Source: RGIG8244 sp045639325
GTDB taxonomy: Bacteria > Verrucomicrobiota > Lentisphaeria > Victivallales > UBA1829
DNA length: 64,000 nt
Reading direction: 5' to 3'
Assembly (NCBI GenBank): GCA_045639325.1
Contig: JAZUCU010000014.1
Location: 1 to 64,000 of the forward strand
In this document: positions 32,220 to 42,151 of the stretch, in pieces
Numbering within the stretch: position 1 is the first letter of the stretch
How the letters are laid out: the number at the start of each line of letters is the position of its first letter
Position numbers and translations under genes: made by a program
The notes under the pieces: generated by a model
The model's input: the letters and a program-made list of their open reading frames with translations, nothing else
Told to the model about the DNA's origin: nothing
The model's database searches: none

Positions 32220-34820
32220 TTCGGTATCGCATTGCACGAATGCCATCAATTCATCATTGGACATATCAGTAAGCAATTTTTCATCCCCGGCATGAAGCAG
32301 AGTTTCCGCCAGACGGGTCTTTTCCCGAATCATCCGGTCAATACGTTCTTCCAGCGTCCCGCGACAGACAAACTTGTGTACCAATACGTTACGATGCTGT
32401 CCGATACGATACGCACGGTCCGTCGCCTGATTTTCCACAGCCGGATTCCACCAGCGGTCAAAATGGATCACATGGTTCGCCGCCGTAAGGTTCAGCCCCA
32501 CCCCGGCAGCCCTTAAAGAAAGAACAAAGAACGGGGCACCGGATGGCGACTGGAAGTTTTCCACCGCTTCCTGACGTTCCCGGATGGACATACTGCCGTG
32601 GAGCATCAGCCCGCTCTGCCCGAACTGCGGGGCAAGGAGATCATGAATCGGCTGGATCATTTCCCGGAACTGGGTGAAGACAAGAACTTTATCCCGTCGT
32701 TGTGCAATATTTTCAGCAAGGGCGGTCAGACACTGGAATTTCCCGCTCCGCCCGGCATCGTAATTACCCAGACCGGAGAATTGGGTCGGATGATTGCATA
32801 TCTGTTTGAACTGCATCAAATAAGAAAGAATGACGCCGCGTCTGCGTTCCTCTTCCGCCCCGTACAATTCTTTCCGGAATTGTTCCACCGCCCGCTGATA
32901 CATTTTCGCCTGCACCGTGGTCAAATGACACCGCACGGTGACTTCCGACTTATCCGGCAGATCGGAAATAATCTTCTTATCCGTCTTAAGTCGACGCAAA
33001 ATACAGGGCTGCACCATTTTACGCAAAGGGGCGAAGCCCCGTTCCTTATCATCTTCCATGGATTTGACAGCCGTCCGGAATGCGGTATATGTCCCCAGAA
33101 ATTGAGGAATCAGGAAATCAAAAATACTCCAGAGATCGGTAATGGAGTTTTCAAGAGGCGTACCCGTCAGAGCAAACTTGCGGTCGGCAGTGAATTTCCG
33201 CAGGACGCCGCTTTGACGGCATGCAGGATTTTTTATATTCTGCGCTTCGTCCAGCAGCAAAACCGGGAAACGCAAGTCCAATAAAGGTTCCAAACGCAAT
33301 GCCATGGAATAACTGGTAATCACAAGATCTTGTTCCGCAAAGAATTTCGCCGGATCCTCACGGAAACGGGGCAATGTTCCCGCTGAGGCATGAAGGACCG
33401 CTGTCCGCAATTCCGGCGTGAATTTCACCGCTTCACTCCGCCAGTTTTCCAGCAGAGACGCCGGGACAACTGCCAATGCTGCGCCTTTTATACGGAATTC
33501 ACCCTGCCGGCGCAAGATTTCCAGATAGGTCAGAATCTGTATCGTCTTGCCCAGCCCCATATCATCGGCAAGACACCCGCCCAATCCGAGGGAGCCCATA
33601 CGGTACAGCCAGCGGACCCCATCCTGTTGATAAAAACGCAAAGGGATATGCGCAGGGAACGGCGGCATCACATCTTCCGGAATTCCCTGTTCCAGCAGCT
33701 TTTTCAAGTTTTCGGACGCATGAATGTTGCATAATTCCTCATCCGCAGGCGGAAGCATAGGCATATTACCGCCGGGCAGACGTAAACCGGAAATCATCCG
33801 CAAGCCCTGCAAAAACGGTACGCCTGCCGCCTGAGCAAGACGTTCTGCACGACGCCATTGTGTCAGAAGTTTGGATACCTGTTCCGTATCGGCTTCCACC
33901 CATTCCCCGCGGACACGGATCAAACCGCCGCCGGTTTTCAGAATCGCCGCCAATTCTTCTTCGCTGATAACCTGATCACCCAACGCCGCCTGCACAGAAA
34001 AACGCAAAATATTCACCGTGACCGGCTCCCCTTTCCGGGGCGGCGGCGCATCAAAAGAAATATCCAGCTTGAGACGGGCGGGCCGTTTGCCATCCGCTTT
34101 GTTCAGGCGAACGGGTATGCCTGCGGAACGGAACGTTTCAATATCGCGCACAAAGAGGAATGCTTCCTGCGGACTCCATACGCACGGGCGGAAGATGGAT
34201 TTATTTTCCAGCATCGCAGCAAGAAACGGGCTTTTCTCCGAAGCATTCCGAACCGGAGCAAGCAGATTGGATAACGTTTCTTTCTCCGCCGCATATTGTT
34301 TTAACGCAGTCACTAACGGAATGTGCCGAACTTCCCCGTGTTCGTCGGTGCGGTCGGGGTATGTGGCAAGAAAAACAAAGGGGTGACGCCCATCGGTATC
34401 CTGCCGGTTTTCCGCCAAATGGAACGTAATTCTACCGATATCTTTCCAATCGGGAAAGCGTTGGCGGAGATATTCCGTTTCCGGAGCATGAGCCTGCAGA
34501 AATTCAGAAATCGAACGGAATAAGGTCAACAAGTCGTCGGTGGTACAGTTGACGCCATTGGCAAAAGGCGGCGCGATGCTGCATAACGTTTTCAGATACG
34601 TTTCTTCCGGCAGAGTGGAAAAACGGTTATTGCGCAAACATTCCTGTACAAAATCAGAAATAATCCGGCGGAGAAATATTATTTCCGGCGTAAACGGTTC
34701 GCTTTCCCGTTCTTTCAGCTGCAAAAGAGAAAGTAAGTCATTCTCCGGCAAATGATAAGGGGAGACCCGACTGCTGCAAAGCTGATGATGTTCGTCAAAG
34801 AAAAAATGCCTGTTCATCAT
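32208..34820 (-). CDS. SNF2-family DEAD/DEAH-box helicase
   Basis: About 870 aa; the start at 34820 (or 34817) overlaps the upstream stop as ATGA. Residues about 400-870 carry the SNF2 helicase: LADDMGLGKTIQ (Walker A), VVPASLLENW, LLLDEAQNIKNP (DEAQ box), ALTGTPLENSITDLWSIFDFL, FTQFREMIQPI, SLRAAGVGLNLTAANHVIHFDRWWNPAVENQATDRAYRIGQ. The N-terminal 400 residues are an uncharacterised region. Role: ATP-driven translocation on DNA, possibly nucleoprotein remodelling or repair. Third gene of the greA operon. Confidence 0.92.
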   Translation of the reverse strand: MMNRHFFFDEHHQLCSSRVSPYHLPENDLLSLLQLKERESEPFTPEIIFLRRIISDFVQECLRNNRFSTLPEETYLKTLCSIAPPFANGVNCTTDDLLTLFRSISEFLQAHAPETEYLRQRFPDWKDIGRITFHLAENRQDTDGRHPFVFLATYPDRTDEHGEVRHIPLVTALKQYAAEKETLSNLLAPVRNASEKSPFLAAMLENKSIFRPCVWSPQEAFLFVRDIETFRSAGIPVRLNKADGKRPARLKLDISFDAPPPRKGEPVTVNILRFSVQAALGDQVISEEELAAILKTGGGLIRVRGEWVEADTEQVSKLLTQWRRAERLAQAAGVPFLQGLRMISGLRLPGGNMPMLPPADEELCNIHASENLKKLLEQGIPEDVMPPFPAHIPLRFYQQDGVRWLYRMGSLGLGGCLADDMGLGKTIQILTYLEILRRQGEFRIKGAALAVVPASLLENWRSEAVKFTPELRTAVLHASAGTLPRFREDPAKFFAEQDLVITSYSMALRLEPLLDLRFPVLLLDEAQNIKNPACRQSGVLRKFTADRKFALTGTPLENSITDLWSIFDFLIPQFLGTYTAFRTAVKSMEDDKERGFAPLRKMVQPCILRRLKTDKKIISDLPDKSEVTVRCHLTTVQAKMYQRAVEQFRKELYGAEEERRRGVILSYLMQFKQICNHPTQFSGLGNYDAGRSGKFQCLTALAENIAQRRDKVLVFTQFREMIQPIHDLLAPQFGQSGLMLHGSMSIRERQEAVENFQSPSGAPFFVLSLRAAGVGLNLTAANHVIHFDRWWNPAVENQATDRAYRIGQHRNVLVHKFVCRGTLEERIDRMIREKTRLAETLLHAGDEKLLTDMSNDELMAFVQCDTESFL

Positions 34821-35653
34821 GAAACAAACCTGATGAGACATGCTTCCGGGGGGTTAAAAATGCGGTAAGGCAGCCAGGTCGTGCCAAGTCCGGAAGAAAC
34901 CAGCAGCATGGTTTTGCCGTTTTTATGCTGATACGCGCCGTACTCAAACCGTTTCCATTTCAAGGTAGAGGAAAAGAGAGCGCCGAACCAGGGGACACGG
35001 ATCTGCCCGCCATGGGTGTGCCCTGCTAAGATCAAATCGACTTGCGCCAATTGATCCTCCGAAAGCAAGGCAATAGTATCGGGATGATGAAATGCAACAC
35101 AGCGGAACGGTGCATCAAGGAAGGATTCCGGGAACACCGGATTGCCACGCTTGAGGTCATCCGCACCATAAAATGCAATACCGGGACACAGCAAACTGCG
35201 GTTCTGCAGGAAATGAAAAGATGCCTCCTGATACCATCTGCGCCAGAAGGTCGGGGGGAGCCATTTTCTGCGTAAATCCCAATTTCCGGGGACCGCAATG
35301 GCAGGGATTTTTCTGCCGATTTCTTGCAGGAACGGGAGTATATCCGGGATCAGACAGCTTTCCGTTGCCAGGTCGCCGCCGAAAACAAAAAAATCCGGCT
35401 TGAATTGCTCAACAGCCGGATATAATAAACGCTTGACGTGTTCGACTCCGACGGCAGAAGAAAATCCGGGGATACTGTAAATCCTCCGGTTCTGCACGTG
35501 AAAGTCGGAAGCAAAAAGCAGTGTTTTACCCTGAAGATGAGGAGCATGGACACAATGGACGTGAACCTTCAGTCCGCCGCAGGTAATCACTTCTTCCTGC
35601 GGCACATCGACTGATTTACGCCGAACCCATGCCTCCCCGATATTCCGGAGCAT
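34817..35653 (-). CDS. Calcineurin-like metallophosphoesterase (YaeI/YkuE type)
   Basis: 278 aa. Motifs: TLLFASDFHVQNRR (Asp-x-His), FFVFGGDLATE, AVPGNWDL, VAFHHPD, LILAGHTHGGQIRVPW and SSGLGTTWLPYRIFNPPE, which match the YkuE/LpxG-like group. The usual GNHD/GNHE motif reads GNWD, so the metal-proximal His is replaced by Trp. No membrane anchor. Family substrates include UDP-2,3-diacylglucosamine and other phosphoesters. It lies 5 nt after greA and overlaps the SNF2 helicase by ATGA. Confidence 0.82.
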   Translation of the reverse strand: MLRNIGEAWVRRKSVDVPQEEVITCGGLKVHVHCVHAPHLQGKTLLFASDFHVQNRRIYSIPGFSSAVGVEHVKRLLYPAVEQFKPDFFVFGGDLATESCLIPDILPFLQEIGRKIPAIAVPGNWDLRRKWLPPTFWRRWYQEASFHFLQNRSLLCPGIAFYGADDLKRGNPVFPESFLDAPFRCVAFHHPDTIALLSEDQLAQVDLILAGHTHGGQIRVPWFGALFSSTLKWKRFEYGAYQHKNGKTMLLVSSGLGTTWLPYRIFNPPEACLIRFVS

Positions 35654-35658
35654 TTTGC

Positions 35659-37773
35659 TTATTCACCGGCAAGTTCTTTGCGCAGATCTTCCGGGAGAGG
35701 AAGAACAGCCTGCACGGTGAAAGAACCGGCTTCCGGGATTTGCACTTTGTCGCCGACTTTGCGGTTGATCAGAACTTCACCGATACGGGTCTTGTAGGAG
35801 ATGCGGTTTCTTTCCGGATCGCCGTCCCATGCACCCAACAGGTAGAATTCCTTATTTGCACCGGAATCGGAAACGAGTTTAACGATACAGCCGAGGACGA
35901 CCTGGTTGTCAACAACCACATCTTTGAAGTCGGTGCTCTGAACCGTATTGAGATCTTTTTCCAATTCGCTGCGGCGTTTGTGGAGGAAGCGTCTCTGTTC
36001 TTTTGCGGCATCGTATTCGGCATTTTCGCGCAAGTCACCATAGCTGCGTGCGAGAGCAACAGCGGCGGCATTTTCGGGAATCAGAACGTTGATCAGGTTA
36101 TCCAGTTCAGCCGCTTTTCTGCGGTAGGAAACCAGAGAGGTCTGAACAGCCTGTTCCATTGTGCCCTGAGATTTGCCAAGGATACGTCTGCCTTCGCCGG
36201 ATTCCAGACATTCTTTCAATTCCGGAGAGAGGTTGGCAAGTTTGACAAGCAAGCTCTGACGTTCACCATCCATGAACGCTCTGCAGCGCTGAACCGCAGA
36301 ACTGATGGAGGGGATATCGCCCTGAGCGTTATCGATCAGGAACTGCTGGAACTGTTTCTTTTCGAATGTATTCTTTCTCAATTCACGCTGAGCGGCTGTC
36401 CATTCGCGGGGAAGGCTTTCCACGGAGAGAGCATTGACAACGCAGCCCATGTCGATGGCTTCTGCCAAACGGGGCAGAACCGCACCGGGATTCTTCCAGA
36501 TCCAGAGGATCAGGTCGGAACTGAGCAATCTCATTTTCAGAATGGTTTCGTTGAGGATGTCGGAAGAAACACGGCTCATCACCGGGCCGATGCAGCGCAG
36601 GGGAAGACGTGTACCGAGGATGGCAAGTTCTTCCTGTGTGTAAAGCAGGCTTGTAGCTTTCACAAAACCGCCGAGGAGTTTCACGGAGAGATGACCCCAG
36701 TATTCGAGACCTTCGAGTGTAAGTTTTTCATCAATCACAGCCGGCCAGAAGGGAACTTTGCCGCGGAGGGGAGCGAACATGGTGCGCAAGAGTTCGATAT
36801 CGGTTTCCGGTTCACCGATCAGAGCCACACATTCCATGAGCATGGTAACTTCTTTGGAAGGCATGGAACTGTAAAGACGGGTGAAGAGTTTGCCCAGTTT
36901 TTCTGCGGAAGAGGGAGACAACGGAGCCAACACTTCGTTTTCATTGTTCTTTGTACCGGGGAGCAGGGTGTAAAGTTCCAGAACGCTGCGGGAATCGGCA
37001 TAGAAACGCTTGTTGGACTGAGCCTGCTGTTCCTGGGGAGCAGAATTCCACCATGCTTCGAACGCATTTTCATCCATGATTTCGGGAACCATGAGGTAAC
37101 CGACGATTTCTTTGACTTTGGCTTCCGGAATTTCTGCCAGAGCATTTTTTTCGAAAAGACGGCGGTATTCGTGGGAGGAAACCTGTGCAAATTTAGCCGG
37201 ATAAAGCAGATTCAGGAAGTCCGGTGTGAGGTTGAAGAAGTGAGAATGAATCACAGCATCTGCGATGGGTACGGAAGAAACGCCGGAGGATTCCAGACCG
37301 GCAACACCGATTGTACCAGTGAGTTTATCAATGCCGCTGACTTTACCCCACTGATGTGTATCCTGACGATAAACCAGAGCGGTAGAACGCAAATGCTGAA
37401 GTTTGTGGAAACGGTGTGCAGCATCACGAATGGAAACTTCCGGATCTTTTGCAGCGATGGCTTTCACAACAGAACCGACTGCCAGATAGGGCGGCAGCAA
37501 TTTGCGGACTGCATAATGCAGAGCGGTACGGAAATTAGCGGTATCCAGAATGCCTTTATCTGCCAATTTGATTACAACTTCTGCTTTTTCTGTGGAGTGG
37601 GTGATATCTTCGCTCCATTTTTCCAACAGAGCGTCAAACTGTTCTGCATAAGGGCGAAGGTCCTGACTGTCTGTGAGTCCGATCTTCTCCAAAAGCAGAA
37701 GAACGACTTTTTCGTTGTCGGGAAGGTTTGCCAATTCGATCAATTCGTTCAAGTTTGAACCGTTCATTTCCAT
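35659..37773 (-). CDS. greA: Long GreA-type transcription elongation factor
   Basis: 704 aa, over four times a normal GreA. The last about 140 residues are GreA itself: SYGDLRENAEYDAAKEQRRFL is the coiled-coil tip with the acidic residues that reach into the RNA polymerase channel, and GCIVKLVSD to SYKTRIGEVLINRKVGDKV is the C-terminal FKBP-like domain. The first about 560 residues are mainly helical with no known enzyme motif. Chlamydial GreA proteins have a similarly long form, so this is probably a PVC trait. First gene of an operon with a phosphoesterase and an SNF2 helicase, from a promoter at 37821-37849. Confidence 0.88.
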   Translation of the reverse strand: MEMNGSNLNELIELANLPDNEKVVLLLLEKIGLTDSQDLRPYAEQFDALLEKWSEDITHSTEKAEVVIKLADKGILDTANFRTALHYAVRKLLPPYLAVGSVVKAIAAKDPEVSIRDAAHRFHKLQHLRSTALVYRQDTHQWGKVSGIDKLTGTIGVAGLESSGVSSVPIADAVIHSHFFNLTPDFLNLLYPAKFAQVSSHEYRRLFEKNALAEIPEAKVKEIVGYLMVPEIMDENAFEAWWNSAPQEQQAQSNKRFYADSRSVLELYTLLPGTKNNENEVLAPLSPSSAEKLGKLFTRLYSSMPSKEVTMLMECVALIGEPETDIELLRTMFAPLRGKVPFWPAVIDEKLTLEGLEYWGHLSVKLLGGFVKATSLLYTQEELAILGTRLPLRCIGPVMSRVSSDILNETILKMRLLSSDLILWIWKNPGAVLPRLAEAIDMGCVVNALSVESLPREWTAAQRELRKNTFEKKQFQQFLIDNAQGDIPSISSAVQRCRAFMDGERQSLLVKLANLSPELKECLESGEGRRILGKSQGTMEQAVQTSLVSYRRKAAELDNLINVLIPENAAAVALARSYGDLRENAEYDAAKEQRRFLHKRRSELEKDLNTVQSTDFKDVVVDNQVVLGCIVKLVSDSGANKEFYLLGAWDGDPERNRISYKTRIGEVLINRKVGDKVQIPEAGSFTVQAVLPLPEDLRKELAGE

Positions 37774-37820
37774 CGCCTGTGTCTCCTGATACTGGTTGGA
37801 TTAGTTTGTTACATCCTTAT

Positions 37821-37849
37821 AATATAACATAACTTTTCCCGTTTTTCAA
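37821..37849 (-). promoter_or_regulatory. Promoter of the greA operon
   Basis: Minus strand: TTGAAA (37844-37849), 17-nt spacer, TATATTA. One of the best matches to the local consensus. Confidence 0.7.
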
Positions 37850-37873
37850 ATATTTTTTTTCGACTGAATCTAT

Positions 37874-37922
37874 CTTTTTTTTAATTTTTTTGCCGGACAG
37901 GAGCCTGCTGCCCCCATCCGGC
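37874..37922 (-). terminator. Terminator of the esterase gene
   Basis: gccgga (37892-37897) pairs with tccggc (37917-37922) over a loop rich in C. On the minus strand the stem is followed by two T-runs (A on plus 37874-37891). Confidence 0.65.
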
Positions 37923-37939
37923 AGAAAAGAGACAGTCGC

Positions 37940-38659
37940 TTATTTGCTCTGTTCAAACAGCCATTTCCAGTTGGCTTCTTCCGCAAAAGCAGGAACCCAG
38001 GAGTCATGATCACGCCCCGGGACTTCCACATAACGGAATGTGGTACAACCTGCTGCTTCCAATGCGGCAGCCGCATCACGGGAACGCTTCGGCATCACAA
38101 CAGAGTCCACTTCGCCATGATAAATCAGCAGGGGGACTTTCTTGAAGTTTTCAACCTGTTTGACGTCCACGCCGCCGCAGACGGGGAATGCTGCTGCAAA
38201 TTTTTCCGGATAACGACTGATGGAATCCCAGGTGCCGTAACCGCCCATGGAAATACCCATGACATAGATCCGCTTACGATCGGCGCCGGTGCGTTCGATT
38301 TCCATATCCAGCATGGCTTGCGCCAGACGCAGATCTTCCGATTCTTCCGGCATGGTGTGTTCCGGATCACCCCAAGGGGTATTGACCCACTGATGCTCTT
38401 TCGGACACTGGGGAAACAAAGCCAGAACGTTGAGATTATTCTTCACGCAGAATTCGCTCATTTCCCGTGCACCATGAACAAGCTGACTGTAATTATTATC
38501 GCCGCGTTCCCCTGCACCGTGGAGAAAAAGCACAACAGCGGAATCTTTACCGGCATTACCAAACTGACGTCTGCAATAGTTCAATTTTTTGCCGTCGGCG
38601 GATGTGTAAACGCACTGTTCCATGCCATACTTTACGTTGAGCGGAATGTCATTACTCAT
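37940..38659 (-). CDS. Alpha/beta hydrolase, prolyl-oligopeptidase/CE1 feruloyl-esterase type
   Basis: 239 aa. AGGAG upstream of ATG 38659. Motifs: VLFLHGAGERGDN (oxyanion loop), YVMGISMGGYGTW (nucleophile Ser), YHGEVDSVVMPKRS (Asp) and GRDHDSWVP (His). This form of HGAGERG...GLSMGG is widespread in polysaccharide-degrading bacteria, where it removes acyl groups from sugars. No signal peptide, so its substrate is probably imported. Monocistronic, divergent from the pseudopilin/DUF4838 locus. Confidence 0.83.
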   Translation of the reverse strand: MSNDIPLNVKYGMEQCVYTSADGKKLNYCRRQFGNAGKDSAVVLFLHGAGERGDNNYSQLVHGAREMSEFCVKNNLNVLALFPQCPKEHQWVNTPWGDPEHTMPEESEDLRLAQAMLDMEIERTGADRKRIYVMGISMGGYGTWDSISRYPEKFAAAFPVCGGVDVKQVENFKKVPLLIYHGEVDSVVMPKRSRDAAAALEAAGCTTFRYVEVPGRDHDSWVPAFAEEANWKWLFEQSK

Positions 38660-38695
38660 GATTCAATACTCCTGATTTAGTTTGTAAATATTGAT

Positions 38696-38723
38696 ACTAT
38701 AGATTGAAAAGTACAATTTTCAA
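38696..38723 (-). promoter_or_regulatory. Promoter of the esterase gene
   Basis: Minus strand: TTGAAA (38718-38723), 16-nt spacer, TATAGT (38696-38701). Confidence 0.55.
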
Positions 38724-38765
38724 TAAAAAATAACAGCTTTTTTACTAAAAAAGCATCTTTTCCTC

Positions 38766-38793
38766 TTGACATTTTTCAGTCATGCGTTATAAT
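38766..38793 (+). promoter_or_regulatory. Strong promoter of the first pseudopilin/DUF4838 locus
   Basis: TTGACA, 16-nt spacer, TATAAT: full consensus at both boxes. Likely drives all four genes 38855-46983. Confidence 0.75.
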
Positions 38794-38854
38794 TTATGGT
38801 GTAAATATAATTTTCTATCCATTATAAAACTCAATACAAGGACACAAAAAGACG

Positions 38855-39601
38855 ATGAAAAAGTACAAAATGCAGTTCACTCTGATCGAATTGCTCGTAG
38901 TCATTGCCATCATTGCCATTCTTGCCTCAATGCTGCTTCCGGCACTGGGCAAAACAAAAAAGACGGCTATGGCATCCGAATGTATTTCAAAACTGAAACA
39001 GTTGGGTTATGCCATGATGCAGTATAAAGGCGATAATCAGGATTACTGGATTTCCGGGAAACTGCCTCTGCCGGAAGGTCAATCCGGTCAGAATTACTGG
39101 GTCAACGGTTACTCTCAGTATTTCGAGAAAAGCGGTAAATACTATGCCGACAGCGCAGGCGGGCCGGAATGGCTGGAATGCCCAGCACAGGCAAAAAAGA
39201 ATACCGGAACTCTGGGACATGATGTATCTTACGCCTATAACACAAACTGTTTCGGACGTGACCAAGCAGACCCCGGACAGAAATATTTGAAGAAACCGAG
39301 TAAGGTCCTTGCCCATTCAGATGCCTGGTATGGGGCAACCGGAAATTCCCGGGATTATGGATTACTTTGTTTCAACTATCTTTCAAGTTCCAAAGATGTT
39401 TGTTACCGCCACAATAAAAAAAGCAACGTCCTCTACGCTGACGGTCATGTAAATCCGGAAATGCCGCTGGCATTGAACCTCTCCGGTTACGATTACCGCT
39501 ATTATCCCTGGTACAGCTGGAGTCAGCGCAATGCGGATGACAGCAAAAACATTAAAGGTACCTTTGTCGCCTGGGAATATGGTTTTCACCCTTATCTTTA
39601 A
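38855..39601 (+). CDS. Type II pseudopilin-like protein (H-X9-DG type), locus 1
   Basis: 248 aa. N-terminal FTLIELLVVIAIIAILAS with the prepilin peptidase site: a short basic leader, then F, T, L, I, E (Glu at +5), with the rest of the helix forming the pilin core. The C-terminal part has the PVC-specific motif H-N-K-K-S-N-V-L-Y-A-D-G, i.e. H, nine residues, DG. Such proteins are very numerous in Lentisphaerota and Planctomycetes, usually beside polysaccharide-degrading genes, and probably help assemble a secretion or surface-binding pseudopilus. First gene of its locus, 27 nt before a DUF4838 protein. Compare 49764-50537. Confidence 0.92.
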   Translation: MKKYKMQFTLIELLVVIAIIAILASMLLPALGKTKKTAMASECISKLKQLGYAMMQYKGDNQDYWISGKLPLPEGQSGQNYWVNGYSQYFEKSGKYYADSAGGPEWLECPAQAKKNTGTLGHDVSYAYNTNCFGRDQADPGQKYLKKPSKVLAHSDAWYGATGNSRDYGLLCFNYLSSSKDVCYRHNKKSNVLYADGHVNPEMPLALNLSGYDYRYYPWYSWSQRNADDSKNIKGTFVAWEYGFHPYL

Positions 39602-39628
39602 TATAACAACAGAAACACATTTAACAAC

Positions 39629-42127
39629 ATGAAACTCTTTATTGCACTACTCTCGGCTGCCGCTCTCACTCTCGGAGCCTATGATTTGAAAAATCCGGCG
39701 TTGACACCTGTCGATTTCGGCAAAACGCCGTCCCATGCGGATATTCAGCTGATCAAGAACGGCAAACCGCAATTTGCCATTATCGCCGATCTCAAATCGG
39801 AATTCGGCGGTGTCCGGTCAAAAAGTATTGCACCTGCCGTGGAAGAATTGAAACTCACAACACAGAAATGCACCGGCACAATTCCGGAAGTCTTCCCTTC
39901 CGCTCAAATCGAAGATGCATTGAAAAAATATCCTTACGTGATCGTACTGGGTGATAACCCTGTCGCTCGCAAATATGTCAATGTAAAAAAACTCAAACAG
40001 GAAGGTTTTGAAATCGTTACATTCGATAAAGGTATCGTCATCGCCGGTACCGACTCCTCTCTCGACAAGAATTACAACAAGCATCCGCTGGATATGAAGG
40101 GTGCCATCCGCGGTACTCTCTACGGAACATACGACTTCATGGAACGTGTGATGGATGTCCGCTACTACATGCCGGGCACAGGCTGTCTTTATCCTGAACA
40201 CAAGAATCTGACCGTGAAACCGATGCGCTATTCCGACTACCCGCGTCTCCCCGGACGTAACGGTATCTTCTTCATCAACTGCACCATGCTGCCGAAAGCA
40301 AAAAATGCGTACCGTAACAATGGTCGTGTGGAAGACTGGAAGCCTTATCTTGGCAATGATCTCTCCATCAAATGGGCAGATTTCATGAACAACCGCTGGC
40401 GTATGGGTCAGGTCAATCCTCCCTTTGGCGGACATGACCCTGCGGAAAAGAAATTCGGCAGAGCCATGGAAAAGCAGAACAAAATCAATGATGTGTTCTA
40501 CAAATCCCCCAACGGCAATTTCTATTATGCACCCAACGAAATCGTGGGTTCTTACTATGACGTTGTGAATCTCAAATTTGCAGACATCCTCGTTGAATCC
40601 CTCAAAAGATATTACAAATCCAACGGTAAAGATAACGACGGCTGGGATTGGGCAAACAACCAGTACATTTCATTCGGTGTTACCGACCACCGTATGACAG
40701 TGGCGGATATGGAGATCGACCCCCTCGTCCGCAAACTGAAACTGATCACAAAAGAAGATGAAAAGCGGGATGCGCCCCTTGCCAACATTTACGGACGTTT
40801 CCTCCAGTATCTGGATAAACGCATTCAGGAAGAATTGCCCGGCAAAAAATTGGCTGTCATGGCTTATTATGACATCCGTCAGGCATCCATCGACCCGAAA
40901 TGGAAACTCAGCAAAAACGTGGAAGTCCGTTACTGCGAAGGCGGATTCCCCGGACGTGTTCACAATCCTGCTGAATGGGCACGCATCTCTCAGAGCCTGA
41001 AAGAATGGGAAAACGCAACCGGCAATCCGGTCCGCTCCATTTGGGCATACAACCACAACACCAACGTATATGCCCGCGCGATGATCGGGGAAATGATGGG
41101 GCCCGCCATCAAGAAATGGGGCAAACTTTCCGAACGTGACCAGGTATTTTTCGACCACGGCGGATTCCATGACTTCTGGCATCATTTCTATGAAAAATAC
41201 GTCATGTACCGCGCTATGTGGAACCCCGACTTCAACACCGATGCTGCCGTTGCAGAAATGTTTGAACGTCTTTACGGTAAGAAATCCGCAGCAAGCCTGA
41301 TCAAATTCCATGCCTTGCTGAAAAAGACTTATATGACACTCACAGCCAACAGCAGCGATATGGACATCCTGCCGAGCATCCTGACCGTCGAACAACTGGA
41401 AAAATATCTGGCGCAGGCGGAAAAAGACCTGCCGAAAGATGAAACCGTCAAGAAGCACTTTGCCCTGTTGAAGAAACTGTGGCCGGATGCCTTCAATGGA
41501 ACGAGAAACCGTCACTCTTTCGAACGTTCTGTTCATGATGTTTACCAGCTCACAAGAAAAGAAAAAATCGTTGTCGACGGAAAAATGGACCCGGTCTGGA
41601 AGAAAGCCAAATCCGTGAAAATGATTTGCCCGTTCGGTTCCGGCAAAACATTCAAATCTCCGGTGGACGCACGTCTCGCCTGGGATAAAAAAGGTATTTA
41701 CGGCTATATCTCTATGCCTTATTACCCGGAAACCAATACAAAATCCCTGTGGATGAATGACAATATCGAATTGTTCATCTCCCCCGGCACCAAGATGGAA
41801 AGATATTTCCACCTGATTTTTGACGCCCGTAATCTGCAGACCGAAAAACAGTGCACACTTGCACCGATCCCCCAGCCCTACGGCACCTGGACACCCAACG
41901 GATATGTATTGAAGAGAGTCATCGGCAAAAACAGCTGGTCTGCGGAATTCTTTATCCCGTTCACAGCCATGAACGTTGCAAAACCGGCAGCTTACGATTC
42001 CTGGCTGATGAACCTGGTTCACATGAAAAAGACACTGCCCAGCGAATGGACATCTTCCGCAATGCACCTGGGGCGTCATCACGATTTGCACAAATACTCC
42101 CTGATCAAGTTTGCAGGGAAAGAATAA
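39629..42127 (+). CDS. DUF4838 protein with C-terminal CBM9-like domain, locus 1
   Basis: 832 aa. Signal peptide MKLFIALLSAAALTLGA, so exported. Residues about 60-180 look like the small domain that precedes GH20/GH67 barrels (VIVLGDNPVARKY, GTLYGTYDFMERVMDVRYYMPG). The central part is the DUF4838 barrel (FDHGGFHDFWHHFYEKY). The last about 200 residues begin KEKIVVDGKMDPVWKKAK, with NIELFISPG and GTWTPNGYVLKRVIGKNSWSAEFFIPF, a carbohydrate-binding CBM9-like sandwich. Function is likely glycan cleavage or binding, but no catalytic residues can be assigned. A paralogue is at 50566-53385. Confidence 0.82.
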   Translation: MKLFIALLSAAALTLGAYDLKNPALTPVDFGKTPSHADIQLIKNGKPQFAIIADLKSEFGGVRSKSIAPAVEELKLTTQKCTGTIPEVFPSAQIEDALKKYPYVIVLGDNPVARKYVNVKKLKQEGFEIVTFDKGIVIAGTDSSLDKNYNKHPLDMKGAIRGTLYGTYDFMERVMDVRYYMPGTGCLYPEHKNLTVKPMRYSDYPRLPGRNGIFFINCTMLPKAKNAYRNNGRVEDWKPYLGNDLSIKWADFMNNRWRMGQVNPPFGGHDPAEKKFGRAMEKQNKINDVFYKSPNGNFYYAPNEIVGSYYDVVNLKFADILVESLKRYYKSNGKDNDGWDWANNQYISFGVTDHRMTVADMEIDPLVRKLKLITKEDEKRDAPLANIYGRFLQYLDKRIQEELPGKKLAVMAYYDIRQASIDPKWKLSKNVEVRYCEGGFPGRVHNPAEWARISQSLKEWENATGNPVRSIWAYNHNTNVYARAMIGEMMGPAIKKWGKLSERDQVFFDHGGFHDFWHHFYEKYVMYRAMWNPDFNTDAAVAEMFERLYGKKSAASLIKFHALLKKTYMTLTANSSDMDILPSILTVEQLEKYLAQAEKDLPKDETVKKHFALLKKLWPDAFNGTRNRHSFERSVHDVYQLTRKEKIVVDGKMDPVWKKAKSVKMICPFGSGKTFKSPVDARLAWDKKGIYGYISMPYYPETNTKSLWMNDNIELFISPGTKMERYFHLIFDARNLQTEKQCTLAPIPQPYGTWTPNGYVLKRVIGKNSWSAEFFIPFTAMNVAKPAAYDSWLMNLVHMKKTLPSEWTSSAMHLGRHHDLHKYSLIKFAGKE

Positions 42128-42151
42128 ATCATACACGGAGTAAGAAAAGTT

